Positions 25,686 through 33,814 of a stretch of 64,000 nt of DNA are shown piece by piece (the first letter of the stretch is position 1; each line of letters starts with the position of its first letter). The translations under genes were made by a program, and so were the position numbers. Under the pieces are notes generated by a model that saw nothing but the letters and a program-made list of their open reading frames with translations, had not been told where the DNA came from and made no database searches. Origin of the DNA: Levilactobacillus cerevisiae. GTDB lineage: Bacteria; Bacillota; Bacilli; Lactobacillales; Lactobacillaceae. Location of the stretch: positions 1 to 64,000 of the forward strand of contig NZ_RHNN01000015.1 of NCBI RefSeq assembly GCF_003946245.1, in the 5' to 3' direction.

Positions 25686-27401
25686 GTGTTACAAGAGCTG
25701 TCAATTAAAAATTTTGCTATCATCGACCAGTTAGACGTCGCTTTTAAGAACGGCATGACGGTCTTAACCGGTGAGACTGGGGCCGGTAAATCAATTATTA
25801 TTGATGCCGTTGGTCTCTTAGCTGGTGGCCGGGGATCGGCTAATTTCGTGCGGACCGGAACGGATAAGGCCGTCATTCAAGGAAGCTTTGTCTTTCCCAC
25901 GGGCGGCACCACGTATCAGGTGTTGGATGAACTCGGAATTGACCACGATGATGGCAGCGTCATTTTACAACGCGAAATCCACCAAAATGGGCGGAATACC
26001 TGTCGCGTCAACGGGATGTTGGTGAACACCAACACCCTCAAGCGAATTGGGGAAACGGCCGTTGACATTCACGGTCAAAATGAGCATCAAGAGTTGATGC
26101 AACCGGAAAAACACTTGGGGATGCTGGATGAATTTGCCGGCAGTCCCGTTGCCAAGTTGCGCCAGCGTTATCAGGCTGTTTATCAGCAGTACACCCAATT
26201 ACAAGCAACCTTAGAAAATAAGCGGGCCAATGAAAAAGAGTGGGCCCAACATTTAGACATGTTAAAGTTTCAGGTCAAGGAAATCGAGTCCGCACAACTC
26301 CAACCGGGTGAAGAAGACGACTTGGTGGCTGAACGTGACCGCTTGGACAATTTCCAACGCATTAACGATGCGCTCCAGTTGGTACAAATCACGCTAACGG
26401 GTGAGGACACGGCACCTGGCGCTAATGATCAAATTAGTGGCGCCATGCAGGCCATGCAAGGGATTGCGGACTTTGATCCGGCGTTTAAACAAATCGCTGC
26501 TAGTCTAGAATCCGCGTATTATGCGTTGAGCGATGCCGTGGGCGACGTTTCGTCTCAGTTGGACTTACTTGAATGGGATGAGGGTCGTTTAGATGAAATT
26601 GAACGGCGACTCGACGTAATTAACCAGTTGAAGCGCAAATACGGTGATTCTGAGGGACAAGTCTTGAAGTATTTTGACAAGATTGCCGCAGAACTCAAGC
26701 AGATGCAGTCAACGGATGAAACGGCCGACGACTTGGAAACCCAAGTGGCTACCCAGCGGACGACGCTACTGAAGCTGGGCGAGCAACTCAGTAAAGCTCG
26801 TAAGCAATCTGCCGAAAAATTGGAAACCGCTATTCACGGCGAGCTGGCGGATCTTTACATGGATAAAACGGTGTTCGCTGTACATTTCACCCGGTCGAAG
26901 AACCAGCCCGTTCTCAGTACGGGGCTGGATCACGTGGAATTTTATCTCCGCACGAATCCGGGAGAAGCCATGCGGCCACTTGCGAAGATTGCGTCCGGTG
27001 GGGAACTTTCCCGAATCATGCTGGCTTTGAAGACTATTTTCTCTGAGTCGCAAGGGATTACCTCGATTATTTTTGATGAAGTGGACACCGGGGTCAGTGG
27101 TCGGGTGGCGCAAGCAATCGCTGAGAAGATCAGCGGGATTGCCCGGGCCTCACAAGTGCTGTGTATTACCCATTTGCCCCAAGTGGCCGCGATGGCCGAT
27201 CACCATTATTTCATTGCCAAAGAAATCAAGGGTGATCGGACGGAAACCCAGCTGACCCGTTTGAGTGAGCAGGACCGGGTGAGTGAAATTGCCCGGATGT
27301 CTGCCGGGACGCAGGTCACGAAGCTGGCGTTGGAACACGCGAGTGAATTGTTGGGCTTGGCCGACGAGGTTAAAGAAAAACACACGAAAAAGAAAAAGTA
27401 A
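25686..27401 (+). CDS. recN: DNA repair protein RecN
   Basis: A 571-residue SMC-like ATPase that acts at double-strand breaks. Walker A GETGAGKSIIIDA near residue 30, central coiled coils (about 160-370), ABC signature PLAKIASGGELSRIMLA and Walker B TSIIFDEVDTGVSGRVA. GTG 25686 with AGGAGG at 25673-25678; the in-frame ATG at 25659 lies within the terminator hairpin of argR. The C terminus ends in a Lys-rich tail. Confidence 0.96.
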   Translation: MLQELSIKNFAIIDQLDVAFKNGMTVLTGETGAGKSIIIDAVGLLAGGRGSANFVRTGTDKAVIQGSFVFPTGGTTYQVLDELGIDHDDGSVILQREIHQNGRNTCRVNGMLVNTNTLKRIGETAVDIHGQNEHQELMQPEKHLGMLDEFAGSPVAKLRQRYQAVYQQYTQLQATLENKRANEKEWAQHLDMLKFQVKEIESAQLQPGEEDDLVAERDRLDNFQRINDALQLVQITLTGEDTAPGANDQISGAMQAMQGIADFDPAFKQIAASLESAYYALSDAVGDVSSQLDLLEWDEGRLDEIERRLDVINQLKRKYGDSEGQVLKYFDKIAAELKQMQSTDETADDLETQVATQRTTLLKLGEQLSKARKQSAEKLETAIHGELADLYMDKTVFAVHFTRSKNQPVLSTGLDHVEFYLRTNPGEAMRPLAKIASGGELSRIMLALKTIFSESQGITSIIFDEVDTGVSGRVAQAIAEKISGIARASQVLCITHLPQVAAMADHHYFIAKEIKGDRTETQLTRLSEQDRVSEIARMSAGTQVTKLALEHASELLGLADEVKEKHTKKKK

Positions 27402-27410
27402 CTTTAAAAT

Positions 27411-27446
27411 GCGGTGACCCGAAAGTAAGCGGGTCACCGTATTGTT
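27411..27446 (+). terminator. Terminator after recN
   Basis: GCGGTGACCCG / CGGGTCACCGT stem (10 pairs), loop AAAGTAAG, tail ATTGTTTT. Confidence 0.88.
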
Positions 27447-27480
27447 TTGCATTTAAATTAGTTTAAGCTGTCGATAAGTT

Positions 27481-27514
27481 TTGACTTAATATATTTCCCA
27501 CTTTGCGCTATACT
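27481..27514 (+). promoter_or_regulatory. Putative promoter of adhesin gene 1
   Basis: TTGACT (27481-27486) and TATACT (27509-27514) are 22 bp apart, longer than normal. The paralogous gene has TTGTAC and TATACT with the same 22-bp spacing, and both share CACTT(T)GCG just before the -10. The resemblance suggests a shared control region; actual start sites are not known. Confidence 0.45.
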
Positions 27515-27552
27515 TAGGTCAGTAAAGTAACAAACTGAACGAGGTGTGGGAT

Positions 27553-29853
27553 ATGTTTAAGCGAATTGGGATAGTTGGGTTAAGTCTGGTTGCGATGGTT
27601 TTGATTCTACTAGGATTTCAAAGTCAGGCGCAAGCCAGCAGTATCGATAGTAGTGTGTCAGGGTTGGGTGCCCCTAGTAAGATTGAGGAAGAAACTGGGG
27701 ATAATACTTATACCGAAGTGACCGATAAGACCGCGCCACTCCTCTCCGGGCAGAATTATAAATTGACCTACAGTTGGACAGTGGCGGATGGGACGAGCAT
27801 TAGTGACGGAGATACCGCTACGGTGACGTTGCCGGACTCGGCTGGTCATGGAAGAGTCGGCTTTTCGGTGACCACCGGAGATCAGACGGCGACTAAGGTC
27901 GGTGACTTCTTGTTGGCGGCTGGTGACGGCCATACGGGAACGATTACGTTTAACGACGCCTTGGCCAATGCCAATACGTATCATCAGGGATCGCTGACTT
28001 TTAACGTAACGGGGACCAGTGGTGAGGCGACTTCCGGTGGTAATGACTACGTGGTTGCGAAAAACGGCTGGATTCAAACCAATGATTACGACTCGGCAGG
28101 AATTCCGACACAAGCCGTTTGGCAGATTGTGTTTAATCCGGATGCCAAGGATATGGGGACGGTAACCCTCACTGATACATTGGGTGCCTATCAATCATAC
28201 GTTGCTGACTCGCTAGTGGCGACTGATGAAACAACTGGTGAAAAGGTGACCCCAACGGTTGTCGTCAGCGGGTCTAAAGTGACCATCACCTTCACCAATG
28301 TCACGCATAAAATTTCGTTGTATTATTATGCGAAGGTGGATACCACTGCTTTTAGCGGGCAGACTACGGGCTACCTCAGCAACAACGTCGATTTGGCCGC
28401 GGATGACGGTGAAACGGGCAGTGCTGGCACGGGTTCGGGATCTGGCTCAACACCGGGAACGCCAACCACGACCGCTGAAGCATACAAAAACGTGCAATGG
28501 GGTGGTACTGCGACCATGGGCGGTGACTACATTGGCAGTGTGACGCTGACCAAGACGGCGGCCGATAAGACGACGACCTTGGCAGGTGCCGAATATACCT
28601 TGCAGAAGCTCGATCCAGATACCGGTATGTACGAAGATATTCAAGAGAACCTGACCACGACTTCCGCTGGGACGATTAGTGATTATGGCCTGGTAGCTGG
28701 CGATTATCAGTTTATCGAGACCAAGGCACCGGCTGGGTATCAACTGAATAAGAAGCCCGTTGCCTTTACCATCAGTTCGAGCAACGCTACCAGTCATCAG
28801 ACGGTGACACAGGCGGATACGCAGGGCGCAGTCACGTTAACCAAGACCGATGCTGCGTCTAAAGACAAGTTAGCGAATGCGCAGTATGAACTCGCTTATG
28901 GGGATGGCTGGGGGACCGACCATGCCGCTGGTGCGCCCGTTTCGGATGCTGTTTACACAACCGGTGACGATGGCACATTTACGGTCACTGGATTAGCGCC
29001 AGGCAACTATGAATTCATTGAGGAACAGGCGCCGGATGGGTACATTTTGGATCAAACGCCGGTGACGTTTACGATTGGCGACACTGAAACGGCTGAGAAC
29101 GTCTCAGTTGGACAGACTGATGTCTTCGGATCCGAGTCGAGTAGCTCCTCTAGTACCACGACTTCTAGCTTAACGTCATCGAGCACAAGTTCGTCAGAAC
29201 CAAGTAGTGAACCGAGTTCAGAAACAACCAGTTCAAGTTCATCAGAGCCAAGCAGTGAACCGAGTTCTGAATCGACCAGTTCAAGTTCGTCAGAACCAAG
29301 TAGTGAACCCAGTAGTGAACCCAGTAGTGAACCCAGCTCTGAAACAACTAGCTCTAGTTCGTCTTCTTCAGAGACAAGCAGTGAACCAAGTTCCGAAATA
29401 ACTAGTTCGAGTCCATCGATTAGCAGTAGCAGTTCTACGCCGATAGACAGTAGCTCGCAATCTGACTCAAGTAGTTCTCAGTCGACGAGTTCTAGTAGTT
29501 CAGGAAAGCCGTCGAATTCGGTTAGTACCAGTTCCAGCTCATCCAGCAGTCATTCCAGTTCAAGCAGTAGTGACAGCCTGAGCTCAGGGAGCGATGGCGA
29601 CCGGGTGAATACGTCTAGTGACTCTAGTTCCACAATCAGCAAGGGAACTACAGTCACGACGACACCAAGTCAATCTTCCTCGACCAGTGGTACGGCGACT
29701 GTAAGTTCAGGCGCGCCGGCAACGGTTAGTGAGAAAAATACGATTTTGCCACAGACCAATGAAGGCCGTGGCGTCCTGGCCATGGTGGTTGGCTTAGTCT
29801 TACTGGGAATTGGCGCGAGTGTTTGGCAATGGCGTCGTTCACGGGAAAATTAA
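27553..29853 (+). CDS. LPxTxE-anchored SpaA/CnaB adhesin with Ser-Glu-Pro stalk
   Basis: A 766-residue cell-wall protein. Signal peptide at 1-32 (…QSQAQASS). Residues about 35-300 form a Cna/SdrG-like adhesin region (YSWTVADGTSISDGDTATVTLP; TGYLSNNVDLAADDGETGS). Two SpaA/CnaB domains follow (about 328-411 and 424-510), each with a TLTKT lysine and a FIE-x2-AP-x-GY box that normally form an intramolecular isopeptide bond. A long stalk (about 525-720) is mostly Ser with SSEPSSE repeats. The sorting signal is L732-PQTNE, then a hydrophobic helix and RRSREN. ATG 27553 with GAGGTG; a GTG three codons earlier is in frame. Sortase A would attach it to peptidoglycan. The ligand is unknown. Its tandem paralogue is downstream. 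Confidence 0.9.
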   Translation: MFKRIGIVGLSLVAMVLILLGFQSQAQASSIDSSVSGLGAPSKIEEETGDNTYTEVTDKTAPLLSGQNYKLTYSWTVADGTSISDGDTATVTLPDSAGHGRVGFSVTTGDQTATKVGDFLLAAGDGHTGTITFNDALANANTYHQGSLTFNVTGTSGEATSGGNDYVVAKNGWIQTNDYDSAGIPTQAVWQIVFNPDAKDMGTVTLTDTLGAYQSYVADSLVATDETTGEKVTPTVVVSGSKVTITFTNVTHKISLYYYAKVDTTAFSGQTTGYLSNNVDLAADDGETGSAGTGSGSGSTPGTPTTTAEAYKNVQWGGTATMGGDYIGSVTLTKTAADKTTTLAGAEYTLQKLDPDTGMYEDIQENLTTTSAGTISDYGLVAGDYQFIETKAPAGYQLNKKPVAFTISSSNATSHQTVTQADTQGAVTLTKTDAASKDKLANAQYELAYGDGWGTDHAAGAPVSDAVYTTGDDGTFTVTGLAPGNYEFIEEQAPDGYILDQTPVTFTIGDTETAENVSVGQTDVFGSESSSSSSTTTSSLTSSSTSSSEPSSEPSSETTSSSSSEPSSEPSSESTSSSSSEPSSEPSSEPSSEPSSETTSSSSSSSETSSEPSSEITSSSPSISSSSSTPIDSSSQSDSSSSQSTSSSSSGKPSNSVSTSSSSSSSHSSSSSSDSLSSGSDGDRVNTSSDSSSTISKGTTVTTTPSQSSSTSGTATVSSGAPATVSEKNTILPQTNEGRGVLAMVVGLVLLGIGASVWQWRRSREN
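29180..29420 (+). repeat. Tandem Ser-Glu-Pro coding repeat in adhesin 1
   Basis: In-frame 12-base units of the type AGTAGTGAACCC (Ser-Ser-Glu-Pro), with four nearly identical copies near 29300-29340 and degenerate ones around them. Such repeats expand and shrink by slippage, so stalk length probably varies between strains. Confidence 0.8.
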
Positions 29854-29870
29854 ATTGATATGAGTTTTGG

Positions 29871-29907
29871 AATCCAGTGATGCGTAGGTGATCACTGGAT
29901 TTTTTTG
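29871..29907 (+). terminator. Terminator between the adhesin genes
   Basis: Perfect ATCCAGTGAT / ATCACTGGAT stem, 9-base loop, seven T. The two adhesins are thus separate transcription units. Confidence 0.9.
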
Positions 29908-29961
29908 GCAACGTTTCGAAGACTATTTACTTTAAGAAGTGATTTAGCCGCTTCACATATT

Positions 29962-29995
29962 TTGTACGACTTTATTCGTTCACTTGCGTTATACT
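29962..29995 (+). promoter_or_regulatory. Putative promoter of adhesin gene 2
   Basis: TTGTAC (29962-29967) and TATACT (29990-29995), 22 bp apart, with CACTTGCGT before the -10. It matches the layout upstream of adhesin 1. Confidence 0.45.
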
Positions 29996-30036
29996 TATTT
30001 ACAGAAGAAAGTAATTGAAGGTATGGGGTGTTTCTA

Positions 30037-32091
30037 ATGTGGAAAAAGATTGGGTTGTGGATTTTAGGGGTATTCTTATTACTGATGGGCAGTTGGGGTA
30101 TGCCGCAAACTGCCCTTGCCGACGCTATTCCAGCTGACGCGATAACCGGGCTTGATAGTCCTAGTGCCATTTATCTAGTTACGCAAGCTAGTTCAGATGA
30201 CTTAGGAGAAAAGGTGGACACTGATGATCCACAGAACTATCAATTTAAATCTGGCCAATCTTATAATATTGTCTATGATTGGCAAGTGGCACCGGGAACT
30301 GACATTAGCCAGGGGAAAACCATTAGTTTTACCTTACCCAGTAACATTTCATCTGAGCCATTAGGATTTAATTTGTATCGGAATAATGATCATTCAACGA
30401 ATCCAATTGGTAGCTTATATAAAGCGGCTAATTCAGACACCGCCACGATTACGTTTACCGATGAGCTGAAGGGTGACACGTCATTTGCAAATGGAAAATT
30501 GGTTATTCAGGCCAAGGGGAGCGTTAGCGACGCAGGTACCGGAACCGGTGGTAGCAGTGCAATTATTAGTAAGGGTGGTTGGTTCAGTAGTAATGATTCA
30601 GACTGGGAGAAGCATGAGGGGACACTGTACCCCAAAATTGCAATCTGGGACGCTATTTTTAACTCGGATGCTAAAAATATGGGTGATGTCAGTGTGGTTG
30701 ACGACTTGGGACCGTACTTAAGCTATGTTCTGGGATCGTTTTCGGCGACGAATGAAACAACTGGCGACAAAATTCCAGTGAGCGATTACACCTTGGATGC
30801 ACCCAGTGGTAGTTCGGAATTTAAAATTCTATTCAAAAACGTAACCGGAAAAGTGCATTTGTCATACACGACGACGGTTGATTATCAGCAAATGATTTCT
30901 GACAAATTAGTCGGCGGTTATTTAAGCAACTATATTCGCTTGTCTGCTGAAGATGGAGAAAGTGGGGGTGCGGGGTCTGTTCCGGGTTCAGGTTCAGACA
31001 CTGGAACGCCGACAGTAGTGGGCAATTCCCACAAAGATCAGCCTTGGGGTGCAAGTGGGACTGGTACTCTGGATGGTAGTAATATCTTAGGAAATGCCGT
31101 TTTAACCAAGGTAGGTACCAATAATCTAACTCAAGGTTTAGCCGGAGCTGTTTATAATTTGCAAAAGAAAGATTCATCCGGAGAATTTAGCAATGTCCAA
31201 CAGAATCTCTCAACAGATTCTAATGGTCAAATTGTGAATTCAAGTTTACCGGCCGGCGTCTATCGTTATCAAGAAATTCAAGCTCCAATTGGGTTTCGGT
31301 TAGCGACAGGGTATGCAGCCTATTCGACAGAATTTGAAGTTACGGCGACGGATGACACCAGTACTGCACATCAAGTGACGCAGAGTGATGTTCCCTTTAA
31401 AGTTACGCTGACCAAGCAAGATGAAAAAACTGGAAAATTATTGCCAGGTGCTAGTTATAAACTTTTTCTGAGTACTGATCTGACTAAACCAGTGAATACC
31501 TTAACCTATAAAACCGATGAGAATGGTCAACTAATTGTCAGTCCAATCGCAAAGGGCAGCTACGACTTCATCGAGCAAACGCCACCAGCTGGATATAAAC
31601 TTGATCAAACGCCAATCCCATTTACGATTAGTGAGATGCCGGCAATTGAGCCCAATGAGGGCCCTGATGCGGCCGTTTCCCAGGAAGACGAAAGCAGCGT
31701 AACGCCAACGCCTACGCCAGGGGGCAATAATGGGTCTTCCAGTTCATCAAGCTCTAGCTCGTCTAGTTCCAGTTCCTCCAGCTCAACCTCGGGTGCCAAT
31801 CCTGGGACGCCGACGAAGACGTCTAAGTCATCCGTATCTAGTACAACGCGGAGCAGTCACGGAGATAAGGTGGGTTCAACACCGATTACACCTGCATCAT
31901 CTTCAAACCGTGGCGGTGGTGCGGGAACCATCACAGCTAACCAGACTTCGGCCAAGCAACACCATACCCCAGCCAATACGCTTTTACCTAAGACCAGCGA
32001 GGCCAAGTCCCTCTTCGCCGCAATTGTGGGCTTATTAGTAATTGGTGGGAGTCTCAGCGTTTGGCAGTACCGTCGGACACGGCAACACTAA
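30037..32091 (+). CDS. LPxTxE-anchored SpaA/CnaB adhesin, paralogue of adhesin 1
   Basis: A 684-residue cell-wall protein with the same plan as its neighbour. Signal peptide 1-29 (…PQTALADA), adhesin region about 35-315 (YDWQVAPGTDISQGKTISFTLP; GGYLSNYIRLSAEDGESGG), two CnaB domains (about 352-425 and 454-532; boxes YQEIQAPIGF and FIEQTPPAGY), a short stalk with a poly-Ser run (about 565-590), and the sorting signal L650-PKTSE, then a helix and RRTRQH. ATG 30037, with a weak GGGGTG site. Its DNA is visibly more AT-rich than neighbouring core genes. The stalk is far shorter than in adhesin 1, so it would project less far. Probably an old tandem duplication. Confidence 0.88.
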   Translation: MWKKIGLWILGVFLLLMGSWGMPQTALADAIPADAITGLDSPSAIYLVTQASSDDLGEKVDTDDPQNYQFKSGQSYNIVYDWQVAPGTDISQGKTISFTLPSNISSEPLGFNLYRNNDHSTNPIGSLYKAANSDTATITFTDELKGDTSFANGKLVIQAKGSVSDAGTGTGGSSAIISKGGWFSSNDSDWEKHEGTLYPKIAIWDAIFNSDAKNMGDVSVVDDLGPYLSYVLGSFSATNETTGDKIPVSDYTLDAPSGSSEFKILFKNVTGKVHLSYTTTVDYQQMISDKLVGGYLSNYIRLSAEDGESGGAGSVPGSGSDTGTPTVVGNSHKDQPWGASGTGTLDGSNILGNAVLTKVGTNNLTQGLAGAVYNLQKKDSSGEFSNVQQNLSTDSNGQIVNSSLPAGVYRYQEIQAPIGFRLATGYAAYSTEFEVTATDDTSTAHQVTQSDVPFKVTLTKQDEKTGKLLPGASYKLFLSTDLTKPVNTLTYKTDENGQLIVSPIAKGSYDFIEQTPPAGYKLDQTPIPFTISEMPAIEPNEGPDAAVSQEDESSVTPTPTPGGNNGSSSSSSSSSSSSSSSSSTSGANPGTPTKTSKSSVSSTTRSSHGDKVGSTPITPASSSNRGGGAGTITANQTSAKQHHTPANTLLPKTSEAKSLFAAIVGLLVIGGSLSVWQYRRTRQH

Positions 32092-32101
32092 AATTAATTC
32101 A

Positions 32102-32138
32102 AAACGACCACGGTAGAAAAATCTATCGTGGTCGTTTG
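32102..32138 (+). terminator. Terminator after adhesin 2
   Basis: AAACGACCACGGTAG / CTATCGTGGTCGTTT stem with an A-rich loop. The symmetrical A/T flanks allow use by the converging SOS gene too. Confidence 0.8.
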
Positions 32139-32143
32139 CTTAC

Positions 32144-32470
32144 TTACTTCACGCGTTGAACCGAACGTAAGAGCCCGGGCGTCACAATGCTGGTAAGTTG
32201 TTTATTTTGTTTTAGGATGAGGTGACCAGCCGAGTCTTCTTTCAACTGGCCAATCACGGTGGCAGGAGCAACATCGGGAACTGCCTTGAATTGTAGCCGG
32301 ACTAAGTAATGGCGGGTCAATGCCTGCTGTAGGAATAAGTCTACTTGAAATGCTGGCATTTGGGCGTAGACGACCTGGCCGTTAATGACGGGTAAGGGAC
32401 TGAAGAGTTCTTGCGATAGATTGGCTACCCGATCAGACAGGGTAACACGAGTTGCGATTGAATTTTGCAT
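32144..32470 (-). CDS. SOS-controlled small protein, possibly YolD-like
   Basis: A 108-residue soluble protein: MQNSIATRVTLSDRVANL, a helical middle (FLQQALTRHYLVRLQF), and a strand-rich C-terminal part (ATVIGQL...GHLILKQNKQLTSIVTPGLLRSV). The layout, a helix followed by a small beta unit ending in 'I...L..V', resembles YolD-like proteins that often accompany UmuC-type polymerases; sequence identity is too low for certainty. ATG at 32470 (minus) with GAGGTG 7 bp upstream; an in-frame GTG three codons earlier overlaps that site. The promoter carries two LexA-type boxes, so DNA damage should induce it. No polymerase gene is next to it. Confidence 0.7.
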   Translation of the reverse strand: MQNSIATRVTLSDRVANLSQELFSPLPVINGQVVYAQMPAFQVDLFLQQALTRHYLVRLQFKAVPDVAPATVIGQLKEDSAGHLILKQNKQLTSIVTPGLLRSVQRVK

Positions 32471-32481
32471 GCTGATCACCT

Positions 32482-32531
32482 CGAACGTTTGTTTGTATTT
32501 TTATTATACGAACGTTTGTTTGGAATTGCAA
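32482..32531 (-). promoter_or_regulatory. SOS promoter with two LexA (DinR-type) boxes
   Basis: On the minus strand: -35 TTGCAA (32531-32526), 17-bp spacer, -10 TATAAT (32508-32503). Two identical 14-mers, CGAACGTTTGTTTG on the + strand, lie at 32482-32495 and 32509-32522. Each matches the Gram-positive LexA box CGAAC-N4-GTTCG with one change (GTTTG). One fills the spacer and the other sits at the expected transcription start, ideal for repression. Confidence 0.82.
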
Positions 32532-32832
32532 GCTTTTTTGTTCGCTACTTTTTCAATCGCCGAAGATTTCAGGACGAATTCCTTACTGTACGCGCATTGA
32601 TTCTCACCAATCTTTTTTCAGTGACACCATGTTTACAGTACGTGGTGTGGCCAATGTTTGTCCAGCACAATTGGGCCATTCCTGCTTTCAAAAAACGTTG
32701 GCAGCTTAACCAGCACGAAATAACAGCTTTTTAACAGAAATCGTGGCGATATGCAGTAATTATCCCTGAATAGTGGTAATATAGTATCCTATAGATTAAT
32801 ATAGTTCACGCCAATCAATTCTGGCGACAAGC
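32532..32832. other. Intergenic region upstream of gmk
   Basis: Holds no convincing gene. A -10-like TAATAT (32778-32783) may belong to the gmk promoter. The rest shows no repeat or clear motif. Confidence 0.35.
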
Positions 32833-32873
32833 GGGTCGGTAACCCCTGGTTGATGACTGGAGGTTACGGTCCC
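32833..32873 (+). other. Hairpin in the gmk leader
   Basis: An inverted repeat, GGGTCGGTAACCCCTGG with CTGGAGGTTACGGTCCC, about 14 of 17 pairs, loop TTGATGA. It has no T run and lies 35 bases before gmk, so it is not a terminator. It may be part of a structured leader controlling gmk-rpoZ; this is inference. Confidence 0.45.
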
Positions 32874-32907
32874 ATAATTAAATTTGTGATGAAGGGATTT
32901 TTAAACG

Positions 32908-33522
32908 ATGGCTAAACGTGGAATGCTCATTGTGCTCTCAGGTCCTTCCGGAGTTGGTAAGGGAACGGTTCGTAAGGCGTTATTTGAAACCGGTGCGACC
33001 GACTTTTCGTACTCAATTTCGATGACCACCCGGAAACCGCGGGAAGGCGAAGTGAATGGTGTCGACTATTACTTCGTTTCCAAAGAAGAGTTTGAAGAAA
33101 ATATTCGTAACGGAGAAATGTTGGAGTATGCCAAGTATGTTGACAACTACTACGGTACCCCGTTAAAATATGTTAATGAGACCCTGGATGAGGGTAAGGA
33201 TGTTTTCTTGGAGATCGAAGTCAATGGGGCAATGCAGGTTCGCGCCAATTGTCCTGATGCTGTCTTTGTCTTCTTGACGCCACCTGATTTGATGGAGTTG
33301 AAGCATCGCCTGATTGGGCGGGGCACTGACGCCATGGATGTCATTAACAAACGTATCAAGAAGGCCGTGGGTGAAATCCGAATGATGCGTAACTATGATT
33401 ACGCGGTGGTCAATGACGAGGTTAATAACGCCGTCGACCGCATTCAGATGATCATCCGCAGTGAACGTTTACGGGTAACCCGGGTGATGCCGGATTACGA
33501 ACAAATGATTGGAGACGAATAA
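32908..33522 (+). CDS. gmk: Guanylate kinase
   Basis: A 204-residue kinase converting GMP to GDP. P-loop [16 protein letters not shown], the STTRKPR-type motif [21 protein letters not shown] (GMP binding), [13 protein letters not shown], and [15 protein letters not shown] 32908 with AAGGGA. First gene of gmk-rpoZ, linked in many bacteria to (p)ppGpp and nucleotide balance, since GMK is a ppGpp target in Firmicutes. Confidence 0.97.
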   Translation: MAKRGMLIVLSGPSGVGKGTVRKALFETGATDFSYSISMTTRKPREGEVNGVDYYFVSKEEFEENIRNGEMLEYAKYVDNYYGTPLKYVNETLDEGKDVFLEIEVNGAMQVRANCPDAVFVFLTPPDLMELKHRLIGRGTDAMDVINKRIKKAVGEIRMMRNYDYAVVNDEVNNAVDRIQMIIRSERLRVTRVMPDYEQMIGDE

Positions 33523-33525
33523 AAA

Positions 33526-33741
33526 ATGTTACTCTATCCCTCAGTTGATGATTTATTAGCACAAGTTGATTCACGTTATTCCTTGATTATGTTGGCTAGC
33601 AAACGGGCCCACGAGCTGGACGCCGGCGCTAAGCCACTTCTGACCGACTACAAGTCGCCTAAGACGATTGGTCGCGCACTGGAAGAAATCGCTGCCGGTG
33701 CTTTAATGATTGATCCGGACGAAAAGGATCTGGACGCCTAA
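33526..33741 (+). CDS. rpoZ: RNA polymerase omega subunit
   Basis: A 71-residue subunit assisting RNA polymerase assembly. [33 protein letters not shown] and [13 protein letters not shown] are the omega signature. ATG 33526, three bases after the gmk stop, so translation is coupled. Followed by a weak terminator. Confidence 0.95.
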   Translation: MLLYPSVDDLLAQVDSRYSLIMLASKRAHELDAGAKPLLTDYKSPKTIGRALEEIAAGALMIDPDEKDLDA

Positions 33742-33756
33742 CTTTGGCAGTTCAGG

Positions 33757-33794
33757 AAAGACCAGGTTGCCGTTGGGTAATCTGGCTTTTTTTA
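33757..33794 (+). terminator. Probable terminator after rpoZ
   Basis: Short stem CCAGGTT / AATCTGG with a GC-rich loop, and a T-rich tail. Partial read-through into coaBC is likely, because coaBC has no obvious promoter of its own. Confidence 0.55.
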
Positions 33795-33814
33795 TCAAGA
33801 TTGGAGGGAATGCA

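Noticed and set aside
27658-28194. 178-residue minus-strand open frame inside adhesin 1
   Set aside because: Antisense to a well-supported signal-peptide and LPxTxE protein; no plausible start signal or motif.
29300-29345. Short tandem repeat that could look like a CRISPR or satellite
   Set aside because: The 12-base units are in frame and encode Ser-Ser-Glu-Pro in the adhesin stalk; there are no unique spacers.
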